Of a stretch of DNA of 64,000 nt, positions 54,401 to 62,558 are shown one piece after another. The stretch is from Fragilaria crotonensis (Eukaryota > Bacillariophyta > Fragilariophyceae > Fragilariales > Fragilariaceae). Positions within the stretch are counted from its first letter, which is position 1. The number at the start of each line of letters is the position of its first letter. Location: NCBI GenBank assembly GCA_022925895.1, contig JAKSYS010000083.1, positions 62,001 to 126,000 of the forward strand, in the 5' to 3' direction. The position numbers were made by a program, and so were the translations under genes. A model generated the notes under the pieces. The model did not search any database. It was not told the DNA's origin and worked only from the letters and a program-made list of their open reading frames with translations.

Positions 54401-55139
54401 ACGTAGAATATACTTCCCGACATTGTGTCTGCGTGATCTATTTGCGCGAAGGTTCGAGTACTTTCTCCCTCCGCTTGCGCGTATTCATGTTGGAATACAG
54501 GAGAGTGACGGCTCGATGTGTTGCCCACATGGAAAGAGTGACGAGGTCGTTCGTTACTTTTTTACGGAGCTTATTCCAGCTCCTCCTGATAGAGAGGAGG
54601 CTGCCAACGTTGTCATGATGGGGAAATGCAAGGGTCTTGAAGACGATTGCAATGATTCCGTGAAGCACGATTCGCTTCATCAGCTCTCAATTGCCATTCA
54701 GGCTGTCTACGTTATGAAGGAAATGTCACGAAGTCATGGATATTTTGAACGTTCGCTCAAAGCCGCAATGGCGGGCCTTAAGATTGCTCTCAATGACTTG
54801 TTTCCTTTGGCTGTACGATTCGCAGGTGTTTTTGACAGGATCTGCGTGGCATTGTGCTGCGCAATGAAGTTCATTCCTTTTGCAACGGCAAAATGGTTTG
54901 GGGGATGGGTGGTGTCAAGATTTGTCGACACTGCACAGAAAGTTATCCCGTACACACCATTTGTGTGCGACGATGTATTGCTATTACGTGATGTAATGGA
55001 GAACTTCTGTTCTTCAAATTTCATCAGCCATCATCAACGTGATTTTGCAAGGGAAGCAATGACTCGACTTATAGCGGCAGAAAGGCAACAAGAAAGGAGG
55101 TGGAAACAAACCAAAGCATCAGGAAGAGATGATTATTGA
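51417..55139 (+). CDS. Transposon-associated ORF B with 2OG-Fe(II) oxygenase-like core (TET/JBP-like?)
   Basis: 1240 aa without a break from the ATG at 51417; the frame is open about 130 bp further upstream without another ATG. The N-terminal ~500 residues are basic and of unknown fold (VGVANTHVPLDINWLRIVKN, CIWKWKISRRSE). Residues ~565-660 contain VDLSNASHYDVNDASQGFSI, WYFVLPN, GMAIRLTHGVLISWDGRLI and RHCTS, then HVYGTFFAAK. Read as a double-stranded beta-helix this gives H572-x-D574, H636 (64 residues on) and R643 or R646, the metal and 2-oxoglutarate ligands of Fe(II) dioxygenases. TET/JBP-type enzymes are known on some fungal (KDZ) transposons. The C-terminal ~500 residues include a CLACDVLC motif and long helices. 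The oxygenase call rests on motif reading alone. Confidence 0.6.
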   Translation: MSFRKRKADSDLLPIIQGHSDDEPVGGCQTAAVKVVGGRTFPGELARKIIAGYMNPRVIPPSASSVFDQGNQAYSRNPKSRRDYWPSRKQAFAVLAKCVPRHLEEAFLESLGRHHDAVNDSRSETVLPDAIHPHDAKICKIGVAHIHRAFVDIFRRANVTLEKCDHMNSDHIKHRSVNVSHILEIVVLDAVLARTKKLPRVLSSRKASVDTPVKMKVDDVALKDPEHDRCFRAFVAVLPEAGVFYCHRERRKEWVGVANTHVPLDINWLRIVKNGHRDNRFATGGYVTRLWGGDPDCIWKWKISRRSEVLAIPDQLSLPSFGNFDRGRLKSVHQVHQCADEDLPCLPPDFVRGIDRSREWTTHELRTDFLKHYVKSTTARRGCRHYVSGYLHRHIDPHSVWVIDPSVSGDADVNVAVHIRNPDRGEKVGLVRDSLIQIRFLPHLGSGALRLLNLIQVHAQSLRSSQKKGAVVRSGCGDLGHMHAIGTRICLDKRRRTQYVTSSAACEQPVLARCVRASAQLAALTIPAVLRAMQDVEDDSAILPRNGMAGDRRHARVSHSMDVSVDLSNASHYDVNDASQGFSIWIEDKPGSTKDWYFVLPNVFGKKEENGRTYNGMAIRLTHGVLISWDGRLIRHCTSMMNRAERSHVYGTFFAAKSSVVFYGMNRKIEQHKRDIQRLLEQKIITPVSKEPECSEDDLASDDQRSVPLDPSDDESLEDSNSGDSTDDDGIDRCDIVVEHAVDTGTLQKSVSPVNAAVRSEVRIPRKESSPKLPSLVLDLDSPPTYNRCLACDVLCAASGGRRDALLFACHGGGFRTTKDPREVQTPTGSELRDDVSRGVICRYLTVGDLDTEAHVRVYYTSMSNFCDEIPPSQVTGRHLVMASRVLVRCPHLQFYIENFWSVLLPSFTTLRTGLQLENGVVWYYITTSACRTRYPHVLSFTQCPVGWKTCSAADWGCFSRAVITNVMVGVLGHCNADMRQISIESLTPGAFLGGRRIYFPTLCLRDLFARRFEYFLPPLARIHVGIQESDGSMCCPHGKSDEVVRYFFTELIPAPPDREEAANVVMMGKCKGLEDDCNDSVKHDSLHQLSIAIQAVYVMKEMSRSHGYFERSLKAAMAGLKIALNDLFPLAVRFAGVFDRICVALCCAMKFIPFATAKWFGGWVVSRFVDTAQKVIPYTPFVCDDVLLLRDVMENFCSSNFISHHQRDFAREAMTRLIAAERQQERRWKQTKASGRDDY

Positions 55140-55171
55140 AATGGACAGCACATGAAATTAAATGAAATAAC

Positions 55172-58100
55172 CTACTTCTGCCTCTGCTTTTTGCGAGTGC
55201 TGCTTTTGTGAGGTTGTTGAATTTGGCTCCTTTTTTGCCTTTTCTTCTGGCGGGATAAGTTGAGTCCACGTTGTTCGACAACAACGACGTCGTTCAAGTC
55301 GTCGTCATCATTGTCACAACAGACATCGTCATCGGTTTCCTCTTCAGCATAGTCGCTATCATTGGATTCGCATCCATCAGGTCCGTTCACTTTGCGTTCT
55401 TGACATATGATGAACGATTCCCAGGTTTGGGCCCATTCGCTCTGCCGTTGGGTTAAAACTATGTAGTCAACATTTGGAATTGAGGCCCCACTGACTTTTG
55501 GAGGAGAATCCCCAAAGGCATCGGGAATTGCAACGGTGGGACCAACAATGAAATCCGTCTGGACTAAGTTAAGGATTGGCTTGTTGCTGTTGGGTATCAG
55601 AGACAAACGGAATTTGCGGAAAATAGAAAAGTCATAATCTGCATCCTTGTTGGACGTCTGAAGAGACGGAGCTGCGACGGCATCATAAGATTCGACGACA
55701 GCATAGAAAGCAGGTTTGACAAAATAACCATCTTGTTGTGAGTGAGGAAAATTGATGACTGAACGCGGAGCAACGTTGTGAAGGTCAACAAAGGCATGGA
55801 TGCGACTTGGATTCAGTGTTGTATTCCCTTTATCATCTTTCCAGCGGACAAAGACGTGATCATACCATGGCTTGCCATTGTAGTTTGGATGGGCACGGTA
55901 AAGCTGACCACCTGATTTGGGATGATACTCAGTGTAGCAATGCAAGATTTGAGAATTCACATGGGGAAGACAATGCAAAGCAAGAGTCTCACGGACATGT
56001 TTGTCGATAGGAAATTCTTGACTGAGAGAATCCTGCGCCTTCTTACTTGAGCGATGTCGATGACAAAGAATCTTGCCATTGGAATCTTTGTAAATCATAA
56101 ACCGCTTCCCCTTAAGCTTCGCAACAGATGTGTTGGAGGAAACATTCCTGCTACCAGGGTGCTCTCCAATTGCTGCAAAACCGCGATGAATTGCAAGATT
56201 TTCCACGTAGCGCATGGCAGCCTGAACTGTAAAAGAATTTGATCGCTTCTGTGTGTTGCGAGCGGTGTTTTTGCAGATGGTTATGTGACCAGACTCAGCG
56301 TAGGAACTATTCATGACCTCAGGGACTCCAAAGTTAAGAACATCGTCATGAATGTGAAGAACTAGGTGGGTTTTCACGGTGTTGTCTTTCATTTTGCCAG
56401 AAAGTCTTGGGGCAACGAACTTAAGAAAACGCATCAGGTGTGAAGTGGCGTACACGGACTTGGCAACAGAGGAGCGACGAATTTCGGGTTGCTTTAACCA
56501 CGCATGCCACTCCAGGAGAGAGCTTAGCAGGGTCTTCCAATCATCGACAAAACCTGGGTTCGATAGCGTTTTGTCGATCTCGACCTTTTTGTCCTTCTCG
56601 CCTTTTTTACCAGTAGCACGTGCAAGTCGAAATGTATCCTGGAAGCGAGAAGTATAAAAAGAGATGAGCATTACAAACAAAATACCAGCATATTCGTGAC
56701 CAGGAATGTTTGCCGTGCTAGAGAAGCCTTTCGTTGCATTTGTTGAGGGGACGTCACGGTCACTTTGTCGAGCGAGGCATTGGTTTATGTCAAGCAAAAG
56801 CGTGTTGTACCTCTGGGCGCATTCACTATCCTTGCCAATTTGCTTAAAGAATGAATCGACAACATTCTTGAACCAACCAATAAGAATCAGATGGAGTATC
56901 TCTCCTGGACAAGCACCAAATATGCCACGATCATTGTGAAGTCCAAATCGAACGTTGTCAAATGCATTCTTCAAATATTGTTGAGAGTTAGCCTTCAACG
57001 CAGCAATGTTCTGATCCCTAACCATCTTGTTGATGATACGGGGTTTGCGAAGGGGGAAATCACGAGACTTTGAATATCCAGAGAGCAATGTTGGGCACTC
57101 ACAAGCCCGACAGAGCTGCGATACTCCAGCAGTACGAGACTTGTAATGGCCACAGAGTCCGTCGTGACCTTCAGTGTCTCCAATTATGAAGGGAATGAAG
57201 GGGTGAAGGACAACGGGATAGGTTTTACCACGGAAAGAAAGGTTCCACTTCAAGCCAATGCGCTGGAGATCAAGGTATCCAGATTCGCGCAGGATGCAGT
57301 CTATCTGCATATGATATTCATTCAGGCACCATGCAGCATCAGACACATCCTTTGTGGCGTGAGTTCTGGGAAGTGGTTCAGTCCCGATAGGAACTGAGCA
57401 ATCATCGGGTACAGAGTGACGCTGAATAACTGGGGAAGTATTGATGAATCCAAGAACACGCATTGCAAGTGGTGTTTTGCGTACATCATGCTTCATCAAA
57501 CCATACGATACAACAATGGGTTCAAGCGACAATCGTCCACCGCCACCAATGTCACAGGTGGTCTTGTCAATTGCTAGAATGCAAGGGAGGAGCATATCTT
57601 CTGGGTTCTTGATAAGTTGATCATACGTTCGCAGGTATGATCTTCCGGTGTTGATATCAGATATGATTGCACCATTTGGCTTTGCAAACGGGTTGCAATG
57701 GGGATCGTCCTCGTTGTTGAAAATATAATTTTGATCTTGGTTGAGATCTGGACAGGAAAGAAAAGAACCAAAAACAGCATGAGCACTGAAGTATACGACA
57801 TCCACAAAACACTTGGAATAGGGAAGATACAACTGCTTCACCATTGGGCGGAGGGAATCGAGATCAACACGAGATTTGAGTTTCTCAATAACAGCCTTTC
57901 GGGACATAATTGGACCGTCACGAAATACATATCCTTGTAAACAAGATCTAGCTGCCCACTTCATTATCTCGTCGTATGCTATCATTGGGGCGCGTAATCT
58001 CTTCAGGGTTTGAAGGAGGTCAACCTGAACTTTCTCTTCCACTGAAAACAAAGAAAGGGATAGCCCATCGTTGAGGGATTCAGACCGAGCAACAAATGCA

Positions 58101-58657
58101 TCATGAATTGATGTGTCAGCACCAACATTGGGTTCAAAAGCGTCAACAGGAGGAAGATGGGTAGCAACACTTTCGTACGTGGGCAATACACGCAGCTGGC
58201 CAAGAGCATCATTCATTGGGGAAGTGGTGCACTGCTCGTCATCATCAGAAAGATTGTCATGTACAGCAGGGAAATCTTCAAGGCAAAAAGGATCGTTTGC
58301 AACATTTTCGACAGGAAAACATGCAACAGCATGATCCTGGGAAGTAGAAGAGATAGACTTGTCAATGTGGGAGGAACTGTTGATCGCGTGGATAAGGCCT
58401 GAATTGGATTGACTACTGGCATTGTTGGAGTTTTCCTGATGAGCGGTTGACATGTGATTGGGAGGCAACAGAACGCTTTGACACAACAGATTCTGATCTC
58501 TTCTTGCAAACGCCAAGGAACACTGGGGGTTTCTCGCAAAGTGGCGGGATATCCCCATGGGACCAGCAACAACAACACGACCACAAAAAGTACATTGATC
58601 CTTCTCGGGAGAAGACGAAAACCCTTTGCGGGTTATCTGACGGCGCCGGGAACTCAT
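55172..58657 (-). CDS. Plavaka/CACTA-type DDE transposase
   Basis: 1161 aa, intact. The N-terminus has a C2HC zinc finger (C22xxC25, H39, C46: CTFCGRVVVAGPMGISRHF). Then a typical LLQTLKRLRAPMIAYDEIMK segment, the DINTGRSYLRTYDQLI block, and catalytic-type acids in LAIDKTTCDIGGGGRLSLEP (D364), IIGDTEGHDGLCGHYKSRTA (D494; followed by the CRACECP Cys cluster), and VMNSSYAESGHITICKN (E788). PGEILHLILIGWFKNVVDS is another family marker. The C-terminus is acidic (DYAEEETDDDVCCDNDDDD) then basic. The long D-E spacing with an insertion fits CACTA/Plavaka transposases. The acid assignment is by motif position and needs structural confirmation. It converges with ORF B, stops 32 bp apart. Confidence 0.85.
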   Translation of the reverse strand: MSSRRRQITRKGFSSSPEKDQCTFCGRVVVAGPMGISRHFARNPQCSLAFARRDQNLLCQSVLLPPNHMSTAHQENSNNASSQSNSGLIHAINSSSHIDKSISSTSQDHAVACFPVENVANDPFCLEDFPAVHDNLSDDDEQCTTSPMNDALGQLRVLPTYESVATHLPPVDAFEPNVGADTSIHDAFVARSESLNDGLSLSLFSVEEKVQVDLLQTLKRLRAPMIAYDEIMKWAARSCLQGYVFRDGPIMSRKAVIEKLKSRVDLDSLRPMVKQLYLPYSKCFVDVVYFSAHAVFGSFLSCPDLNQDQNYIFNNEDDPHCNPFAKPNGAIISDINTGRSYLRTYDQLIKNPEDMLLPCILAIDKTTCDIGGGGRLSLEPIVVSYGLMKHDVRKTPLAMRVLGFINTSPVIQRHSVPDDCSVPIGTEPLPRTHATKDVSDAAWCLNEYHMQIDCILRESGYLDLQRIGLKWNLSFRGKTYPVVLHPFIPFIIGDTEGHDGLCGHYKSRTAGVSQLCRACECPTLLSGYSKSRDFPLRKPRIINKMVRDQNIAALKANSQQYLKNAFDNVRFGLHNDRGIFGACPGEILHLILIGWFKNVVDSFFKQIGKDSECAQRYNTLLLDINQCLARQSDRDVPSTNATKGFSSTANIPGHEYAGILFVMLISFYTSRFQDTFRLARATGKKGEKDKKVEIDKTLSNPGFVDDWKTLLSSLLEWHAWLKQPEIRRSSVAKSVYATSHLMRFLKFVAPRLSGKMKDNTVKTHLVLHIHDDVLNFGVPEVMNSSYAESGHITICKNTARNTQKRSNSFTVQAAMRYVENLAIHRGFAAIGEHPGSRNVSSNTSVAKLKGKRFMIYKDSNGKILCHRHRSSKKAQDSLSQEFPIDKHVRETLALHCLPHVNSQILHCYTEYHPKSGGQLYRAHPNYNGKPWYDHVFVRWKDDKGNTTLNPSRIHAFVDLHNVAPRSVINFPHSQQDGYFVKPAFYAVVESYDAVAAPSLQTSNKDADYDFSIFRKFRLSLIPNSNKPILNLVQTDFIVGPTVAIPDAFGDSPPKVSGASIPNVDYIVLTQRQSEWAQTWESFIICQERKVNGPDGCESNDSDYAEEETDDDVCCDNDDDDLNDVVVVEQRGLNLSRQKKRQKRSQIQQPHKSSTRKKQRQK

Positions 58658-59912
58658 GGGAAAAGTAACTCTCTAGCTTCTGATGCATTAAGGCAACGAG
58701 CAGTCGGATGGGCCCTTGGGATAAAATGTGAGGGCCTTGTACCGACGAGGAAGGTTTGATTGTGTCAGCATTGATGTACAGATCATAACAATGATGGAAG
58801 AAAAATGGTACACAACACACTTCAAAGTTTGAAATGTACAAATGACCATATTATTGTAATGAGATAACAACATGAAATGAAATATAATCAAGCAGAAACA
58901 ATTGCATGTACCAAAAAAATACATAATTTGTAACAAAATTTTACAAAATTGTAGACTGGACGTGACAAGGAAATGTGGGTGTAAAACCCGCCGTCTTCTG
59001 ATGTAGTAATCAACCTACTATTTGTGAACTACATCGCTCCTTTGCGGCCGCATCCATGTCCAAAGTGGGGGCAACCATCAATCTGAATTTTCAATGCCAT
59101 TCACTGCCATCTAAATGGCATGACATGGTGTATTCAGATGCACCAATGTCTAGTATTCCATTTTCTTGTGGTGATGAAATCTGATGCAACAATGTTAGCC
59201 TAGAACGGATCATCAGGAAATCGCTACCAAAAAGGACTGAAAATGCATCCTCTTAGTGCTTTGTCTCTCTGGAGGTGATCACATCTGTTGTATGTGCAGG
59301 ATTGTTATTGTCAATGTTGGCAATAACATCATCCTCAGCATTCACTTCCATCGTTGAATTGGCTGTGCTGGTGCTCAATGTTGCTGTTAACACTGCAGCA
59401 GTTTTGGAATGAATACAACACAGGAAAAAATAGGGGTCACATTTGTATAAAACCAAAAACTTAATTTTACGTCTGAAAACGAAATCTTGATTTTTGAACA
59501 AAACCCCTCATATGTCCATAGAGAAATCCCTTTTTTTTACTACGCAACACTGCAAAAAAATCTACGGTACTACTACCAGCTACCAGCTACCAGCTACTTT
59601 GCAGTCACTCTACCGGTAGTCCGGTAGAACATTGTAGCGGTACTGTACTCCAATACTACAGTATCTGTGGATATGATACAGGTTGATGCTTCATGTTCGC
59701 CAACGTATTCAATGTCGCACTCACTGGTACAGTAGATCTTAACAGCACTGAAGTACAAAAAAATCCTTCCCTACAACATGAGAAGTGGTGTCAGCTGTCA
59801 CACAAATTGAAATCGCCGCTTCCCAGGTTGTCTCTGTCATAATACTGCTGACAATCTTACTCCATTCCCTTGACTACCAATTACGATCCCCTAAAAGAGA
59901 CTGCTTCAAATC
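58658..59912. other. Right flank of the transposon region and intergenic DNA
   Basis: To about 58960 the DNA is AT-rich with tgtac/gtacaa motifs mirroring the left flank (e.g. gcatgtaccaaaaaaata). Beyond that, no gene is convincing. An 82-codon minus-strand ORF (59501-59253) with a Thr/Ser/Ala-rich end is doubtful. agctaccagctacc short tandem repeats occur near 59576-59597. Confidence 0.45.
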
Positions 59913-60957
59913 ATGATTGGATCTCCCATGATGGTGATCCTGTTGCTTTTATGTCGGCTGGTTGATTTTTCCACGGCTTTCCAAGTTCCCAAGCCGTCAT
60001 CGCCGAGACCACGAAGAACGCTGGCGTCGCTGCGTATTGAGTCGCCGAAGCGAAGCTATATAGCTCGCCCGGCCCTTCTTGATGGAGCTATCGGAGAGGT
60101 AGCTCATTCCTTGTTTCGAAGTCAGGGCCAAGTCCCCGTCCCACAAGCCTTTGCCCTGAATGCATTCCTATTTGCGGCGCTCTCCCCGAAACTGTTGACG
60201 ATGTTGACCCCGACGGGATTCGCACACGCATTCGTGCTTGGGACTTCGCTGTGGCATACAATAGGGTGGAAAGGATGGAGCCTTTGCGTACTTTATCTGT
60301 TTTGTGGTCAAGCAGTCACGAAGGTAAAGTTTGCAGAAAAGGAGAAGAAGGGCATTGCTGAAGGCAGAGGAGGACGGCGTGGTCCGGGAGGAGTATGGTG
60401 AGTAGTGACACAAGAATTCTGAGACGTGCATCGATGCGGGAAAGGCTGCACGTTATGCTCATCGCCGTATCTTGCACTCCAGGGGATCTGCCTTGAGTGG
60501 ATTAATTTGTGCATTTGCGTCCGTGCAGGGAGATTCCTTCCTGGGTATCTCCTCGGGTCTCTACCTGTTGGGGTTTGTGGCATCACTGTCGACGAAGTTG
60601 GCAGACACATTCGCATCGGAGATTGGGAAAGCGTATGGAAAGACAACCTTTCTAATTACCACCTTTGAACGCGTTGAGCCTGGTACTGAGGGAGCGGTTT
60701 CTGCGGAAGGGACTGCGGCATCTGTCGTCGGTGGCTTGATCTTGGCTATCTATGGGTATTGCGTTGGTCTAATCGGCCTCGAAGGCATCGGTATCGCCAC
60801 TGTAGCTGCTTTTTTGGCTACCAATGTTGAGAGTGTGATTGGGGCTACTTTGCAGGACAAGGAAGGATTGAAGTTCATGACTAACGAAGTCGTGAATTTC
60901 ATCAACACGGCAATCGGGGCAGCTATTGCGATTGCTGCAGGAATGGTCTTATTGTAG
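59913..60957 (+). CDS. DUF92/TMEM19 family protein, VTE6-like (phytyl-phosphate kinase)
   Basis: Exons 59913-60397 and 60483-60957 (85-bp phase-2 intron; splice gives VWGSALSGLICAF) encode about 319 aa. A signal-like leader (MVILLLLCRLVDFSTAF|QVP) ends in a TAF cleavage box close to the diatom plastid consensus. Membrane helices and the family core follow: FVASLSTKLADTFASEIGKA, YGKTTFLITTFERVEPGTEG, AVSAEGTAASVVGGL, and a C-terminal NEVVNFINTAIGAAIAI. In plants VTE6 phosphorylates phytyl-phosphate to phytyl-diphosphate for tocopherol and phylloquinone synthesis in the plastid envelope. The similarity is strong for the family, and the activity is inferred. Confidence 0.85.
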
Positions 60958-60984
60958 TTATTCTGTTATATCTGCGATACTAGC

Positions 60985-61701
60985 TCATGCTGACTTCTTT
61001 CGTCGTTTAGTGGGTCGTCCTTTCGATTCTGCTGTATCCCCCTTCCCACTCGCAGTTTCAGCGATATCGTCAACGTGAGTCGCACTGATTCTCGCCGCAG
61101 TCCATAAGGCGCGACCTACCCTACGAGGATTCCAGTCACACCCTAACTTCCCTGCCAAGTCTTTGCAGCTTTCGTTCACGTTGCGATAGATCGCTGCGGT
61201 GTAACCTCGCTTTCCGGCGTACAGACATTCAATGACTTCGTCATCCATGAAAGCAAATAAATCAGGACGGTAGAGACTCAGAACAGCGCTTGCTGTTGCC
61301 GGCCCCACTCCTCGCAGCTTGGCAATCTCAGTGATCGCTCGTTCGGGGTCGCCCTGATCGGCAAAGTCCATTCCAGCCTTGGAGTGGTCTTGCACTGATT
61401 TTGGGGTGTTGGCTCTAAGGTGATTCATCAATGCGTGTCGAGGCTTTCCCTTGAGAAATTTCCACTGAACTATCTTGAGGAGCTCGTCTTTTGTGATGAA
61501 CTTGTTCTGCTGCATGTTCGGAACGAGTAGATCTTGGCAATAACGGTCCAAGTCGACGAGTTCCTTTCCCCCCTTGGCCTCCAGCATCTCGCCATATTGG
61601 AGTTCTGTTGTTGACCATGTTTCTGCGTCTGCACAATCGACGAGTCGAACCGCTGCATCAACTCCTGGTCGAGTGTACCTACCTTGCCTGCTGCTTGGCA
61701 T
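60985..61701 (-). CDS. Helix-hairpin-helix, DNA-glycosylase-fold protein (HhH-GPD-like)
   Basis: About 238 aa from the ATG at 61701; the frame is open upstream but only to a GTG. Core: YCQDLLVPNMQQNKFITKDE, IVQWKFLKGKPRHALM, then IAKLRGVGPATASAVLSLYR (the hairpin, with the L-x-GVGP-x-TA signature) and PDLFAFMDDEVIECLYAGKR. The D of FMDDE is where HhH-GPD glycosylases keep the catalytic Asp; the Lys of bifunctional enzymes is absent from the hairpin. The C-terminus is basic (GRPTKRRKKSA), a likely nuclear signal. It belongs to a poorly studied eukaryotic group with the glycosylase fold. Base-excision activity is not shown. Convergent with the VTE6-like gene, 27 bp apart. Confidence 0.72.
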   Translation of the reverse strand: MPSSRQGRYTRPGVDAAVRLVDCADAETWSTTELQYGEMLEAKGGKELVDLDRYCQDLLVPNMQQNKFITKDELLKIVQWKFLKGKPRHALMNHLRANTPKSVQDHSKAGMDFADQGDPERAITEIAKLRGVGPATASAVLSLYRPDLFAFMDDEVIECLYAGKRGYTAAIYRNVNESCKDLAGKLGCDWNPRRVGRALWTAARISATHVDDIAETASGKGDTAESKGRPTKRRKKSA

Positions 61702-62558
61702 ATCTGTTGATTCTCGACTCGACTCGACTCTCGACTCTCTCGGTAGCTTCACTTATAATGCGACTGAGGGCGCTCAAATCGAAATGATGTCTTGGTCCTG
61801 TCGGCATCAAGATTTGGCGAATCGAACCCGTTGTCGTACTGGTACTGGTACTGGTACTCCAGTACAGTGTCGAGATACGGTTTTGCTAGGTACAGTAGCA
61901 CCCCAGTACATACTTATTAATACATGTCATAGTAGGTACTGTATAGATTTCATGGCATATAACGAAATATATATGCATACTCCGAGCACAGTTTACGTTG
62001 ACAAGCTGAAGGGGATGAGCGTTCGGCGCGCAAGGTCAGCCAATGCGGCATTTGTGCTCCTCCTCTCTACTCCGAATATGTCATACTGTCATACCACAAC
62101 AAACAGGTAAGAACACCTGTCATAGCGTCATGGCTTGTGCTCAAATTTTTATGCTGCGTCTATGACATAACACCGCCAGTCCCGAGGCATGTGTTACACG
62201 AGTAACGGAATGACTGCCACCATGTCAATTATTTTCTTTTACTGTTGTACGTAGCATTCCAGTAGAATGTAGTCGTAGGATTGTTACAGAACATGCGTGA
62301 TTAGTACAACAACTCTATGTAGCAGTACCTCTAACGAAACTTTCTACAGCACTGGAGTAGACAAAATCCAGGAGTACCATGTAACGAGTCGTGAGACAAA
62401 AGGTGGAGTCAGGAGGAAGGAGGAATGAGCAGAATCTCGGAGGTCGGAACGATTGCAACAATATCCGAGGCGTATGGCGTGTAATATGTTCGGGGTCCAC
62501 GGTCGTCACCGGAAGCGACACATAACAAATATAGTTGCAGAATCAACAGTACTGTCCA
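61702..62558. other. Intergenic region with gtac microsatellite
   Basis: About 860 bp between divergent genes. A (actggt)n/ggtact run lies at 61837-61862. No gene was recognised. Confidence 0.4.

Larger units (their letters stand above)
47608..58657. mobile_element. Plavaka/CACTA-like DNA transposon region with three long intact ORFs
   Basis: Three long uninterrupted ORFs and a satellite-like array occupy 11 kb: ORF A (minus, 47608-49215), repeats (50099-51190), ORF B (plus, 51417-55139) and ORF C, the transposase (minus, 55172-58657). B and C converge with only 32 bp between stops. Both outer flanks are AT-rich with tgtac motifs. TIRs and target duplication were not located, so the limits given are those of the ORFs and the element surely extends further. 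ORFs A and B are assigned by position and by lack of any cellular family, not by proof. Confidence 0.7.

Noticed and set aside
47230-58960. Precise CACTA TIRs at the tgtac-rich flanks
   Set aside because: Similar motifs occur on both sides in inverse orientation, but no matching CACTA-starting ends or target duplication could be aligned by eye.
59253-59501. 82-codon minus-strand ORF near the transposon right flank
   Set aside because: Low-complexity Thr/Ser/Asn composition in AT-rich DNA; no start context or family.
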